Source: an uncultured Pseudoclavibacter sp.
GTDB taxonomy: Bacteria; Actinomycetota; Actinomycetes; Actinomycetales; Microbacteriaceae
Reading direction: 5' to 3'
Assembly: GCA_946221025.1 (NCBI GenBank)
Contig: CAMIMS010000013.1
Location: 1 to 39,519, forward strand
Length of the DNA stretch: 39,519 nt
Shown here: in pieces, positions 22,900-30,606 of the stretch
Layout: each line of letters starts with the position of its first letter
Position numbering within the stretch: the stretch's first letter is position 1
Notes under the pieces: model-generated
Databases searched by the model: none
Told to the model about the DNA's origin: nothing
Seen by the model: only the letters and a program-made list of their open reading frames with translations
Position numbers and translations under genes: made by a program

Positions 22900-24276
22900 A
22901 TGGCAGCGAAGAAACGCACCGGACTCGGGCGCGGGATCAGCTCACTCATCCCGACCGCCCCAGTCGCTGAGGACCGGCCGGTCGATGTCTTCTTCGGCCA
23001 GGGCGGCGGCGATGCTGCAGACTCGGAAACTCGAAACTCCGTCCCACGGGATGAACAAGCCGATTCGCCGCAAGCCCCGCGGAACCCCCGCGGGCGGCGC
23101 GTGACGGACACCCGGGATTCCGGCGATGCCGACGACTCGTCGGGCGAGAACTCGAGTGCGCCTGTATCGAACGCGCGTTCGACAGCGGCCCGGCCTCAGC
23201 GAACGACCTCCAAAGCAGAGACACCGACCGAAGACGGCTCCGGCACAGACCCAGCCGAAGATGCACCCGAGGCGAACGACGCGTCCGCACCGGCGCGGAA
23301 GCAGAAGCCTCCGCGGAAAGCCCGAACCCCGCAGACCCCATCCGCGTCAGCCGAACGCGATGAAGATCAACTCGGTCGAGCAGACGCTGACCCCGCAGAA
23401 GACGAAACGTCGATTGTCACGCCCCCGGACGACGAGGGCCTTGTGCCAGTTCCCGGAGCCCGCCTGGCGCACATCGACCCGATGCGCATCGCGCCGAACC
23501 TGCGTCAGCCGCGAACCGAGTTCGACCAAGAAGCACTGGATGAGCTGATCATCTCGGTCCGCGAGTTCGGTGTGCTGCAGCCGGTCGTGGTTCGCCCCAT
23601 CCCGGCCGATCACCCGAGCGCCGACCGCGCAGATTACGAGCTCATCATGGGTGAACGTCGTCTTCGCGCGAGTCGTGCAGCGGAGCTCGAGAGCATCCCC
23701 GCTGTCATCCGCGACACGCCAGACAACGACATGCTGCGTGACGCGCTCCTGGAGAACCTGCACCGCAGCAACCTCAACCCGCTTGAAGAAGCGAGCGCCT
23801 ATCAGCAGCTACTCGATGACTTCGGCATCACGCAGGAGGAGCTCGCAACGCGCATCGGTCGCTCCCGTTCGCAGATCAGCAACACCATCCGCCTGCTCCG
23901 CCTCCCGGTCGAGGTGCAGCGTCGCGTCGCCGCCGGTGTGCTGAGCGCAGGCCACGCGCGAGCAGTGCTCAGCGTTGGTGAACCGGCTGCGATGACGCAG
24001 CTCGCCGACAAGATCGTGAACGAAGACCTGTCGGTACGCGCCGCCGAAGAAGCCGCATCCCGCCACGGATCGCGGCGACCCACCTCGCAGGGCACCGCAC
24101 AACCGACGGGCGGACTGACCGGCTACCTCAACGATGTGGGCGAGCAGCTCGGCGACAAGCTCAACACGCGTGTTCGCGTCTCGCTTCGAAAGACCAAGGG
24201 CCAGATCGTGATCGATTTTGCGTCGATCAATGACCTGAACCGCATCCTCGCCGAGGTCGGTCTGGAGATGGAGTGA
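22900..24276 (+). CDS. parB: Chromosome partitioning protein ParB
   Basis: A 458-residue CTP-dependent clamp that binds parS and spreads on DNA. The N-terminal ParA-contact segment is RTGLGRGISSLIP (residues 6-18). About 165 residues of disordered, charged and Pro-rich sequence follow, making the protein longer than most ParBs. The CTP-binding core starts at PMRIAPNLRQPRTEFD and includes GERRLRAS (residues 251-258) and ENLHRSNLNPLEEA. The helix-turn-helix is TQEELATRIGRSRSQISNTI, and the C-terminal dimerisation domain ends in LAEVGLEME. Its targets are very likely the parS sites immediately upstream. Confidence 0.97.
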   Translation: MAAKKRTGLGRGISSLIPTAPVAEDRPVDVFFGQGGGDAADSETRNSVPRDEQADSPQAPRNPRGRRVTDTRDSGDADDSSGENSSAPVSNARSTAARPQRTTSKAETPTEDGSGTDPAEDAPEANDASAPARKQKPPRKARTPQTPSASAERDEDQLGRADADPAEDETSIVTPPDDEGLVPVPGARLAHIDPMRIAPNLRQPRTEFDQEALDELIISVREFGVLQPVVVRPIPADHPSADRADYELIMGERRLRASRAAELESIPAVIRDTPDNDMLRDALLENLHRSNLNPLEEASAYQQLLDDFGITQEELATRIGRSRSQISNTIRLLRLPVEVQRRVAAGVLSAGHARAVLSVGEPAAMTQLADKIVNEDLSVRAAEEAASRHGSRRPTSQGTAQPTGGLTGYLNDVGEQLGDKLNTRVRVSLRKTKGQIVIDFASINDLNRILAEVGLEME

Positions 24277-24283
24277 CCGAACT

Positions 24284-24325
24284 GTTCAGGCTCCGGGGCC
24301 ACTGACGGCGCCTGGGAGCCTGAAC
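24284..24325. terminator. Bidirectional terminator between parB and ddl
   Basis: Perfect 11-bp inverted repeat GTTCAGGCTCC (24284-24294) and GGAGCCTGAAC (24315-24325), with a 20-nt GC-rich loop. It lies between two convergent genes, 7 nt after the parB stop. Confidence 0.75.
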
Positions 24326-24350
24326 ACGTCGTCAACCCTCGAACGAGCCC

Positions 24351-25397
24351 TCAGACGTCGGGGTTCGCATCGCCGCGCACCGAGTCAAGCGACACTTCTT
24401 CGACGTCCTGATCGACGGTGAGCTCCTCAACGCTGGTGCGGGGTCCGCGTCCAGCGGCGATCTGCGCGAGCTTCGTGTAAACCGCGCCTTTATCTAGGCC
24501 CTTCGCCTCAAGCTCAAGCGGCACGAGCGACGTCTCGGTCAGCCCGGGGATGGGGTCGGCCTCAATGAACCACGGCTTGCCGTTCGCATCCAGCATCATG
24601 TCGACTCGCGCGATATCGGCAAGGCCGAGCGTTCGGTACACGAGCAGCGCCGCCTGCGCGAGTTCTTCGGAGACGGCATCCGACACCGGGGCGGGTACGA
24701 AGTACGTGGTCTCGCCGGCCGTGTACCGGGATGAGTAGTCATATACACCGGATGCGGGCGCCACCTGCACCGCCGGCAGCGGGACCGGCCCCTCACCGAG
24801 GTCGAGCACGCCCACCATGACCTCCGGCCCCTGGATCTTCCGCTCGATCATGACGGTGTCGCAGTATGAGAACGCCGTGACGAGCGCCTGCGGAAAATCG
24901 GTGAGCGTCTCAACGAAGCTCACGCCCTGCGCCGATCCGCCCTCGACAGGCTTCACCACCGCCGGCAGGTCAACACCGCGCGCGATCGTCTCGATGACGG
25001 CGTTCGAGCCGAGCTCTCGGAACGTCGACGCTTCCAGCACGATCGAAGCGGGGGTGCGAAGCCCGGCACGCTTGACCAGCGCCTTGGCCGTGGCTTTATT
25101 CCACGCGAGCCTCGCGGCCGTCGGCCGTGAACCCACGTACGCGAACCCGGCCGCGCGAAGCAGCGAATACAGCGCCCCGTTCTCGCCGGAGGCTCCGTGC
25201 AGAAGCGGCCACACGGCATCCGGTTTCGCTTCTGCGAGCCACGGCAACAGGTCTTCGTTCGGTTCGCGAATCTCCACCCGCGCGCCGGCGCGAAGAAGCG
25301 CATCCGCCAACCGACGACCCGAACGCAACGACACATCCCGCTCATGCGAAATGCCGCCAGACAGAATCGCGACAAACAGCGGTTCGCTCATGCTCAT
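24351..25397 (-). CDS. D-alanine--D-alanine ligase family protein (ATP-grasp)
   Basis: A 348-residue ATP-grasp ligase. The N-terminus AILSGGISHERDVSLRSG carries the family SGG-x-SHE-x-x-VS motif. ATP-grasp elements follow: LPAVVKPVEGGSAQGVSFV, a MIERKIQGPEVMVGVLD lid region, ARVDMMLDANGKPWFIEADPIPGLT, and metal-binding Glu/Asp residues. The family joins two D-alanines for peptidoglycan, but distant members use other substrates. EADPIPGLT replaces the usual E-x-N-x-x-PG-x-T, so the Asn metal ligand is Asp here and the annotation as Ddl is probable rather than certain. Two starts are close together (25397 and 25391), with AAGGAG and GGGAAGG upstream. Another ddl may exist elsewhere in the genome. 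Confidence 0.85.
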   Translation of the reverse strand: MSMSEPLFVAILSGGISHERDVSLRSGRRLADALLRAGARVEIREPNEDLLPWLAEAKPDAVWPLLHGASGENGALYSLLRAAGFAYVGSRPTAARLAWNKATAKALVKRAGLRTPASIVLEASTFRELGSNAVIETIARGVDLPAVVKPVEGGSAQGVSFVETLTDFPQALVTAFSYCDTVMIERKIQGPEVMVGVLDLGEGPVPLPAVQVAPASGVYDYSSRYTAGETTYFVPAPVSDAVSEELAQAALLVYRTLGLADIARVDMMLDANGKPWFIEADPIPGLTETSLVPLELEAKGLDKGAVYTKLAQIAAGRGPRTSVEELTVDQDVEEVSLDSVRGDANPDV

Positions 25398-25418
25398 GCC
25401 TTCCCTGCTCCTTCGTGG

Positions 25419-26735
25419 CTACTTCGTGTCGGATGGAGGCGTTGACACGCCCTGTGAGTCGCGGAAACGCATCGGTAACCCACCGAACGTCTCGATCAGC
25501 TCAAGCTCCCCGTTAATGACATTGCCGAGGCGACGAACCCCGAGTTCCAGCCGCTCGGGCGATTCGGTGCAGAACGCGAGGCGCATCGCCTGCCGCCCGC
25601 GCCCATCCGAGTAGAAGGCCGTGCCGGGGGTGAACGCGACGAGCTCCTTCACCGCACGGGGCAGCAGGTGCTTCGAGTCAAGCGGCTCAGGCAGCTGCAA
25701 CCACACGAAGAACCCGCCTTCGGGCGTGGTCCACTGAAAGGTCGGGAACTCCGCCCGCAGCGCCCGGTCGAGTGCGTCACGCCGCTCCCGATACACGTCA
25801 CGGTACGTCGCGATCTGCGCCTGCCAATCGGTCGAGCGAAGGTATTCGGTCACGAGCCACTGGTTCATGGTCGAGGGCGAGAGAATCGACGACTCGACGG
25901 CGAGGATGAGCTTCTCGCGAATCGCGTGCGGCGCGAGCGCGAACCCGACCCGCACCCCGGGCGAGAGAATCTTCGAGAACGTGCCGAGGTAGATCACGCC
26001 CTCCGCATCCATTGAGCGGATCGCCGGAGGTGGTGGGGCGCCAAAGTAGAGCTGCCCGTAGGGGTTGTCCTCGACGATGAGGATGCGTTCGCGCTGGCAG
26101 ATTTCCAGCACCCGCTCGCGCCGCTCCAGTGGCAGGAGCGTTCCGCCCGGATTGTGGAACGTCGGAATCGTGTAGAGGAACTTGATCGGCCGACCCTCGG
26201 CGCGAAGCGTCGCGATTGCCTCTTCGAGCGCCTCGGGAACGAGCCCCTGCTCATCCATCTCAACGTGCACGACGTTCGCCTGGTACGACGCGAAGGTTCC
26301 AAGCGCACCCACGTAGCTCGGCGACTCGGCGATGATCACATCGCCCGGATTGATGAACAGTTTGCAGACCAGGTCAATCGCGTGCTGCGACCCGGTGGTG
26401 GTGACGATGTCGTCGCGGCTCGCGTCGGTAATGCCCTCGAGCGCGAGGATCTCCACGATCTGATCCCGAATTTCGGGAATGCCCTGCCCGCCCCCGTATT
26501 GCAGGGCGGCATTGCGGTGCTTGGCCATCATTGAGGCGTACGCGGCATCGACCACGTCCGGCGGCAGCGCCGCCACGAACGGGGAACCGCCGGCCATCGA
26601 AACGACTTCGGGCCGTGATGCGACGGCGAACAGGGCGCGCACTTCGCTCACACTCAGCCCCTGTGTGCGGTCGGCGTAACTGCCGTACCAGGGGTCGAGA
26701 TTGCGGCCGGAATCGACTAGGGATTGCTCAGTCAC
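25419..26735 (-). CDS. PLP-dependent aminotransferase (fold type I, class I/II)
   Basis: A 438-residue aminotransferase of the MocR/2-aminoadipate type without a DNA-binding domain. Features are GGGQGIPEIRDQI near the N-terminus, TTTGSQHAIDLVCK (PLP phosphate contact), IPTFHNPGGTLLP (the NPxG motif), VEDNPYGQLYF (Asp for the pyridine nitrogen), and the Schiff-base lysine in LGTFSKILSPGVRVGF. It likely transfers amino groups between an amino acid and a 2-oxoacid; the substrate is not predictable. GTG 26735 has GGGAAGGA upstream, while the longer frame to 26819 covers the trxA terminator. It lies 21 nt upstream of ddl and is probably co-transcribed with it. Confidence 0.9.
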   Translation of the reverse strand: MTEQSLVDSGRNLDPWYGSYADRTQGLSVSEVRALFAVASRPEVVSMAGGSPFVAALPPDVVDAAYASMMAKHRNAALQYGGGQGIPEIRDQIVEILALEGITDASRDDIVTTTGSQHAIDLVCKLFINPGDVIIAESPSYVGALGTFASYQANVVHVEMDEQGLVPEALEEAIATLRAEGRPIKFLYTIPTFHNPGGTLLPLERRERVLEICQRERILIVEDNPYGQLYFGAPPPPAIRSMDAEGVIYLGTFSKILSPGVRVGFALAPHAIREKLILAVESSILSPSTMNQWLVTEYLRSTDWQAQIATYRDVYRERRDALDRALRAEFPTFQWTTPEGGFFVWLQLPEPLDSKHLLPRAVKELVAFTPGTAFYSDGRGRQAMRLAFCTESPERLELGVRRLGNVINGELELIETFGGLPMRFRDSQGVSTPPSDTK

Positions 26736-26783
26736 GCGCGTCCTTCCCGTGAGGTGAAGGGCCAGAATACGCCCGCGAAACGC

Positions 26784-26829
26784 ATTCGGGGCGGTGGTGG
26801 TGCACTCGGCACCGGCCACCGCCCCGAAT
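26784..26829 (-). terminator. Terminator downstream of trxA
   Basis: Perfect 14-bp inverted repeat ATTCGGGGCGGTGG (26784-26797) and its complement (26816-26829), with an 18-nt loop, 40 nt past the trxA stop. It separates the thioredoxin genes from the aminotransferase-ddl unit. Confidence 0.75.
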
Positions 26830-26869
26830 CTGAGCGGTTCTCGCTTATGCGCGAGCGCTCAGCGGGCGC

Positions 26870-27190
26870 TTACAGCCACTCGGCGAACTCCTGCTCGAGG
26901 TTCTGGCGCGGGCGCGCTCCCTCGATTTCCTTGACGACCTGGCCGTCGTTGAACATCTTGAGGGCCGGGATGGAGCGGATGCCGTACTGCGCGGCGAGCT
27001 GCTGCTCTGAGTCCACATCCACCTTCACGACCTTGAGGTTCTCGTGCGCCTCGGAGAGCTCATCGAGCACCGGGGCGACCATGCGGCAGGGGCCGCACCA
27101 GGCTGCCCAGAAGTCGACCAGCACCGGGCCGTCGGCCTTGATGACCTCGTCCTCGAACGTGGCGGCGGTCACTGCGATTGCGTTTGACAT
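26870..27190 (-). CDS. trxA: Thioredoxin
   Basis: A 106-residue thioredoxin of standard length with active site W31-C-G-P-C35 (VDFWAAWCGPCRM), the cis-proline in IRSIPALKMF, and a C-terminal amphipathic helix. It reduces disulfides in the cytoplasm using electrons from TrxB, encoded directly upstream. ATG 27190 has AAGGAA upstream. Confidence 0.98.
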   Translation of the reverse strand: MSNAIAVTAATFEDEVIKADGPVLVDFWAAWCGPCRMVAPVLDELSEAHENLKVVKVDVDSEQQLAAQYGIRSIPALKMFNDGQVVKEIEGARPRQNLEQEFAEWL

Positions 27191-27278
27191 TGCGTTCCTT
27201 TCGATCGGCGCTGCGTATGCATGCCTACGGGATGGGTTTGGACATTCGGTGAGGAGGGCGGATGGGGGGAGGGGAGCC

Positions 27279-28277
27279 TTAGACGCCGGTCGGTTCCGCG
27301 CTCAGTGCCGGTTCGCCCTCCAGTTCGCCCACGTCGACGCGGGCGCGAAGCTCCTCCGGCAGGGCCGCGAGGTAGTGCTCGGCGTCGAGGGCTGCCACGC
27401 ATCCCGAGCCGGCGGCGGTGATCGCCTGCCGGTACGAGGGGTCGATCACATCGCCCGCCGCGAAGACGCCCGCGATGCTCGTGCGCGAGGAGCGACCGTC
27501 AACGGCGATCGTGCCCTCTTCGGTGATCTCGAGCTGATCCTTGATGAGCTCGGTGCGCGGGTCGTTGCCGATGGCGATGAACAGGCCCGTCACATCCAGT
27601 TGCGACACCTCATCGGTGACGACGTTGCGCACGGTCACGCCGGTGACCTGGTCGTCTCCGAGCACCTCTTCGACCACCGTGTCGAGCATGAACTCGATCT
27701 TCTCGTTCTGCTCGGCACGCTCGCGCATGATGCGGGATGCGCGCAGGTTCTGCGAGCGGTGGATGAGGGTCACCTTCGAAGCGAAGCGGGTGAGGAAGGT
27801 CGCCTCTTCCATTGCCGAGTCACCACCGCCGACAACGGCGATGTGCTGGTCTTTGAAGAACGCGCCATCGCAGGTCGCGCACCACGACACCCCGCGGCCG
27901 GAGAGTCGCTGCTCGGACTCGAGGCCGAGCTTTCGGTAGGCGGACCCGGTGGAGACGATCACGGTGAGCGCCTCGAAATCGCCCGAGTAGGCGGTGGTGA
28001 TGCGCTTCACATCCCCGTCGAGCTGAACGGCGGTGACATCGTCGTACACGATCTCGGCGCCGAAGTGTTCGGCCTGCGCCTGCATGTGTTGCATGAGCTC
28101 GGGGCCCAAAATGCCCTCTGGGAAGCCGGGGAAGTTCTCCACCTCGGTGGTGTTCATGAGCTCCCCGCCGATCGCGACGCTCGACGCGATCACGACGGGC
28201 TTCAATCCCGCCCGGGCTGCGTAAATGGCGGCGGTGAACCCGGCCGGACCCGATCCGATGATGACGACGTTGCGCAT
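27279..28277 (-). CDS. trxB: Thioredoxin-disulfide reductase
   Basis: A 332-residue FAD/NADPH flavoenzyme that reduces thioredoxin. The FAD site is IIGSGPAGFTAAIYAARAG at the N-terminus. The redox centre is Cys133-A-T-Cys136, the NADPH site is VVGGGDSAMEEATFLTRF, and the second FAD motif is GVFAAGDVIDPSYRQAITAAGSG. It lies 88 nt upstream of trxA, forming the usual trxB-trxA pair, and downstream of murJ. Confidence 0.98.
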   Translation of the reverse strand: MRNVVIIGSGPAGFTAAIYAARAGLKPVVIASSVAIGGELMNTTEVENFPGFPEGILGPELMQHMQAQAEHFGAEIVYDDVTAVQLDGDVKRITTAYSGDFEALTVIVSTGSAYRKLGLESEQRLSGRGVSWCATCDGAFFKDQHIAVVGGGDSAMEEATFLTRFASKVTLIHRSQNLRASRIMRERAEQNEKIEFMLDTVVEEVLGDDQVTGVTVRNVVTDEVSQLDVTGLFIAIGNDPRTELIKDQLEITEEGTIAVDGRSSRTSIAGVFAAGDVIDPSYRQAITAAGSGCVAALDAEHYLAALPEELRARVDVGELEGEPALSAEPTGV

Positions 28278-28389
28278 GAACCCTCCGATTCGATCAGTCC
28301 GGACAACGTTTGGATGCTAGTTCGTATTCCCCGACGCGGGCGTTGCGCATCCACAGGCCCCGAAGACCCGACGATCCGCCGGGAACCGG

Positions 28390-30606
28390 TCAGCTCTCGG
28401 GCCGCTCGTCCTCGCGCAGGTACCCCTCGGCGCGGCGACGCTCGCGTCGAGAGCGGTACTTCGGCTCCCGGTTCGACGGGTGATGCGCGTATGCGCCGGG
28501 GGTTGGCAGCGGCAGGGATTCGGTAACGCTTCGAAGCGCGGATCCGGTTTGCAGGGCAAGGTCGAGCGAACCGGTCGTGTTCGGGTCGTTCGTGAAGGGG
28601 GGCCACTGCCGTGAGGAGCTGAAGAAGGGGTTGAACGTGCCCCCGTGCGCATCCTCACGCCCCGGGCGGGGTGGCGGATTGTCTTCAACGAGAACCGTTC
28701 CGTCGGAGAAGACGAGCGGTTTCGGTTCGTCGTCGGCCTCGAACGGGCGGCCCGACGGAGCACCGAAAGCGGGCATCGCGTGCGTGGTCGCCGGGCGGAC
28801 CGGGTGCGGGGGGCGAACCGGTGGCGGAGGCGTGAGGGGACGCGACGGGCCAGCGTGAACCGAAGAACCGGAGGCATGCACAGCTGGGCGGGCTGATCCA
28901 GCGGCACGGGCGGGCTCTGTCGCACGGTCGTCCGCGGCCGCGTCCACGCTGTCGGCGCTTCGGGCACCACCACGGCCAAAGCGCCCGGCGAGCGCGCCCA
29001 TCGCCTCCGTGAGCTCCGGTGATTTCAAGTAGCGAAGCGCCACCACGTACGTGCCGAGCATGACGATTCCACCGAGGATGCAGCTAATGATCGCCTCGAG
29101 CATGCCCGAGAGGGCGAATCCGCCCGGCCGGTAGGCGCCGAGCAGCCACATCACGAGAATGCCGACGAGTCCCGCGACGATCGCGCCACCAATGAATCGG
29201 GTGTACGAGGTGACGATGCGACCGAGATCGAGCGAGCCGATGCGGCGGCGAATGATGGTCGCGAGCACCGCGAAGCGCACCCACGCGACGATCGACTGCG
29301 AGAGCGCGAGCCCGCAGGCGATCCAACCCACCGGCAGCATCGCGCAGCCAATGATCAGAATCACGTGCAGCGGCATCACCGCCAGGTACACGCGAAAGAG
29401 CGTGCGCGTGTCTTCGTAGGCGTAGTAGATGCGCTGGGTGAGGTACACCATCGAGATCGCGGGCAGTCCAATCAGGAACGCGATGAGAATCGTCGACAGT
29501 GAGAACAGCGCCACGGGTTTCGCCTCGAACACGCGAGAGAACGCCGTCGAGGTGACCGCGAGCACCACGAGTCCCAGCACGAGGAACAAGCCGATCACGC
29601 GGGTGGATGCGGAGAAGTCGCGGATGAGGGCCGGGTGGTCGCCATCGACCGCGGCTTGACTCATCCGGGTGAAGTACACGGTGCCCACCGACATCGTGAT
29701 GATGGCGTGGGGCAGCTGGAAAATGAGGAACGCCGTGTTCATCGCGGCGACCGAGCCCGCGACGCCGAAGGCGAGGTTCGCCACCATGCTCTCCACGATG
29801 CCGGTGATCTGCACCACGACGACCAGGCCGAACATCCAGCTCGCCAGGCGCCCCGCCTCCCCGAGGCCCGTGCCTCGGAAATTCGTGTCCCAGCGGTAGG
29901 TCAACCCGACCTTCTTCCAGAAGGGCAGGAGGAACAGCAGCTGAATCGCGACGGCGAGCGAGGTCGTGCCGCCGAGCATCGCGATCATGCCGGGCGTCCA
30001 GTCTTCAACCTGCCAGGTGCCGTTCGGGTCTCGCCCGAAGATCGCCCCGAACAGCACGAGCATCCCGATGCTCACGAGGTTGTTGATGACCTGCGCCCAC
30101 GTGTAGGGGCCGAATGACCCGCGGGCGTTCAGCACCTCGCCGACGAGCGCGTACATGCTGAACAAGAAGATCTGCGGCATGCACCAGTACGCCATCGCAA
30201 TGATGAGCCCGAGCTTTCGGCCGTCCAGCCCCGGTGCGTACAGCGCCGCAAGCAGGGGGGTCGCGAGCATGGCGACGAGGGTGAGTCCGCCCAGCACGAT
30301 GATGGCGAGGGTCACCAGGCGGTTGATGTACTCCTGTCCGCCGTCGGGTCGCTTGGTGGCCTTGACCACCTGCGGCACGAGCACCGCGTTCAGCATGCCG
30401 CCGAGAATGATCGCGTAAATGGCCGACGGCAGTGCATTCGCATTCGCGAACGCATCCGCACCGTCAGAGGCGACAACACCGATGGTCTGCGCGAGCACAA
30501 TGACGCGCACAAAGCCCAGCAGCCGCGACACGAGCGTGCCGGAGCCGAGCAGGATGCTCGCCATGCCGACACTGCGGCTACGAGCGGATTGGGAAGATTG
30601 CGTCAT
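28390..30606 (-). CDS. murJ: Lipid II flippase MurJ (MviN)
   Basis: A 738-residue protein. About 14 membrane helices of the MOP superfamily fill residues about 15-525, beginning with SILLGSGTLVSRLLGFVRVIVLA and containing DAFANANALPSAIYAIILGGMLNAVLVP. It moves lipid-linked peptidoglycan precursor to the outer face of the membrane. A cytoplasmic Pro/Ala/Arg-rich tail of about 200 residues follows, with no recognisable kinase-like domain, unlike the mycobacterial homologue. The ATG overlaps the DUF6049 stop (ATGA), so the two are coupled. The same order DUF6049-murJ-trxB-trxA is common in actinobacteria. Confidence 0.96.
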   Translation of the reverse strand: MTQSSQSARSRSVGMASILLGSGTLVSRLLGFVRVIVLAQTIGVVASDGADAFANANALPSAIYAIILGGMLNAVLVPQVVKATKRPDGGQEYINRLVTLAIIVLGGLTLVAMLATPLLAALYAPGLDGRKLGLIIAMAYWCMPQIFLFSMYALVGEVLNARGSFGPYTWAQVINNLVSIGMLVLFGAIFGRDPNGTWQVEDWTPGMIAMLGGTTSLAVAIQLLFLLPFWKKVGLTYRWDTNFRGTGLGEAGRLASWMFGLVVVVQITGIVESMVANLAFGVAGSVAAMNTAFLIFQLPHAIITMSVGTVYFTRMSQAAVDGDHPALIRDFSASTRVIGLFLVLGLVVLAVTSTAFSRVFEAKPVALFSLSTILIAFLIGLPAISMVYLTQRIYYAYEDTRTLFRVYLAVMPLHVILIIGCAMLPVGWIACGLALSQSIVAWVRFAVLATIIRRRIGSLDLGRIVTSYTRFIGGAIVAGLVGILVMWLLGAYRPGGFALSGMLEAIISCILGGIVMLGTYVVALRYLKSPELTEAMGALAGRFGRGGARSADSVDAAADDRATEPARAAGSARPAVHASGSSVHAGPSRPLTPPPPVRPPHPVRPATTHAMPAFGAPSGRPFEADDEPKPLVFSDGTVLVEDNPPPRPGREDAHGGTFNPFFSSSRQWPPFTNDPNTTGSLDLALQTGSALRSVTESLPLPTPGAYAHHPSNREPKYRSRRERRRAEGYLREDERPES

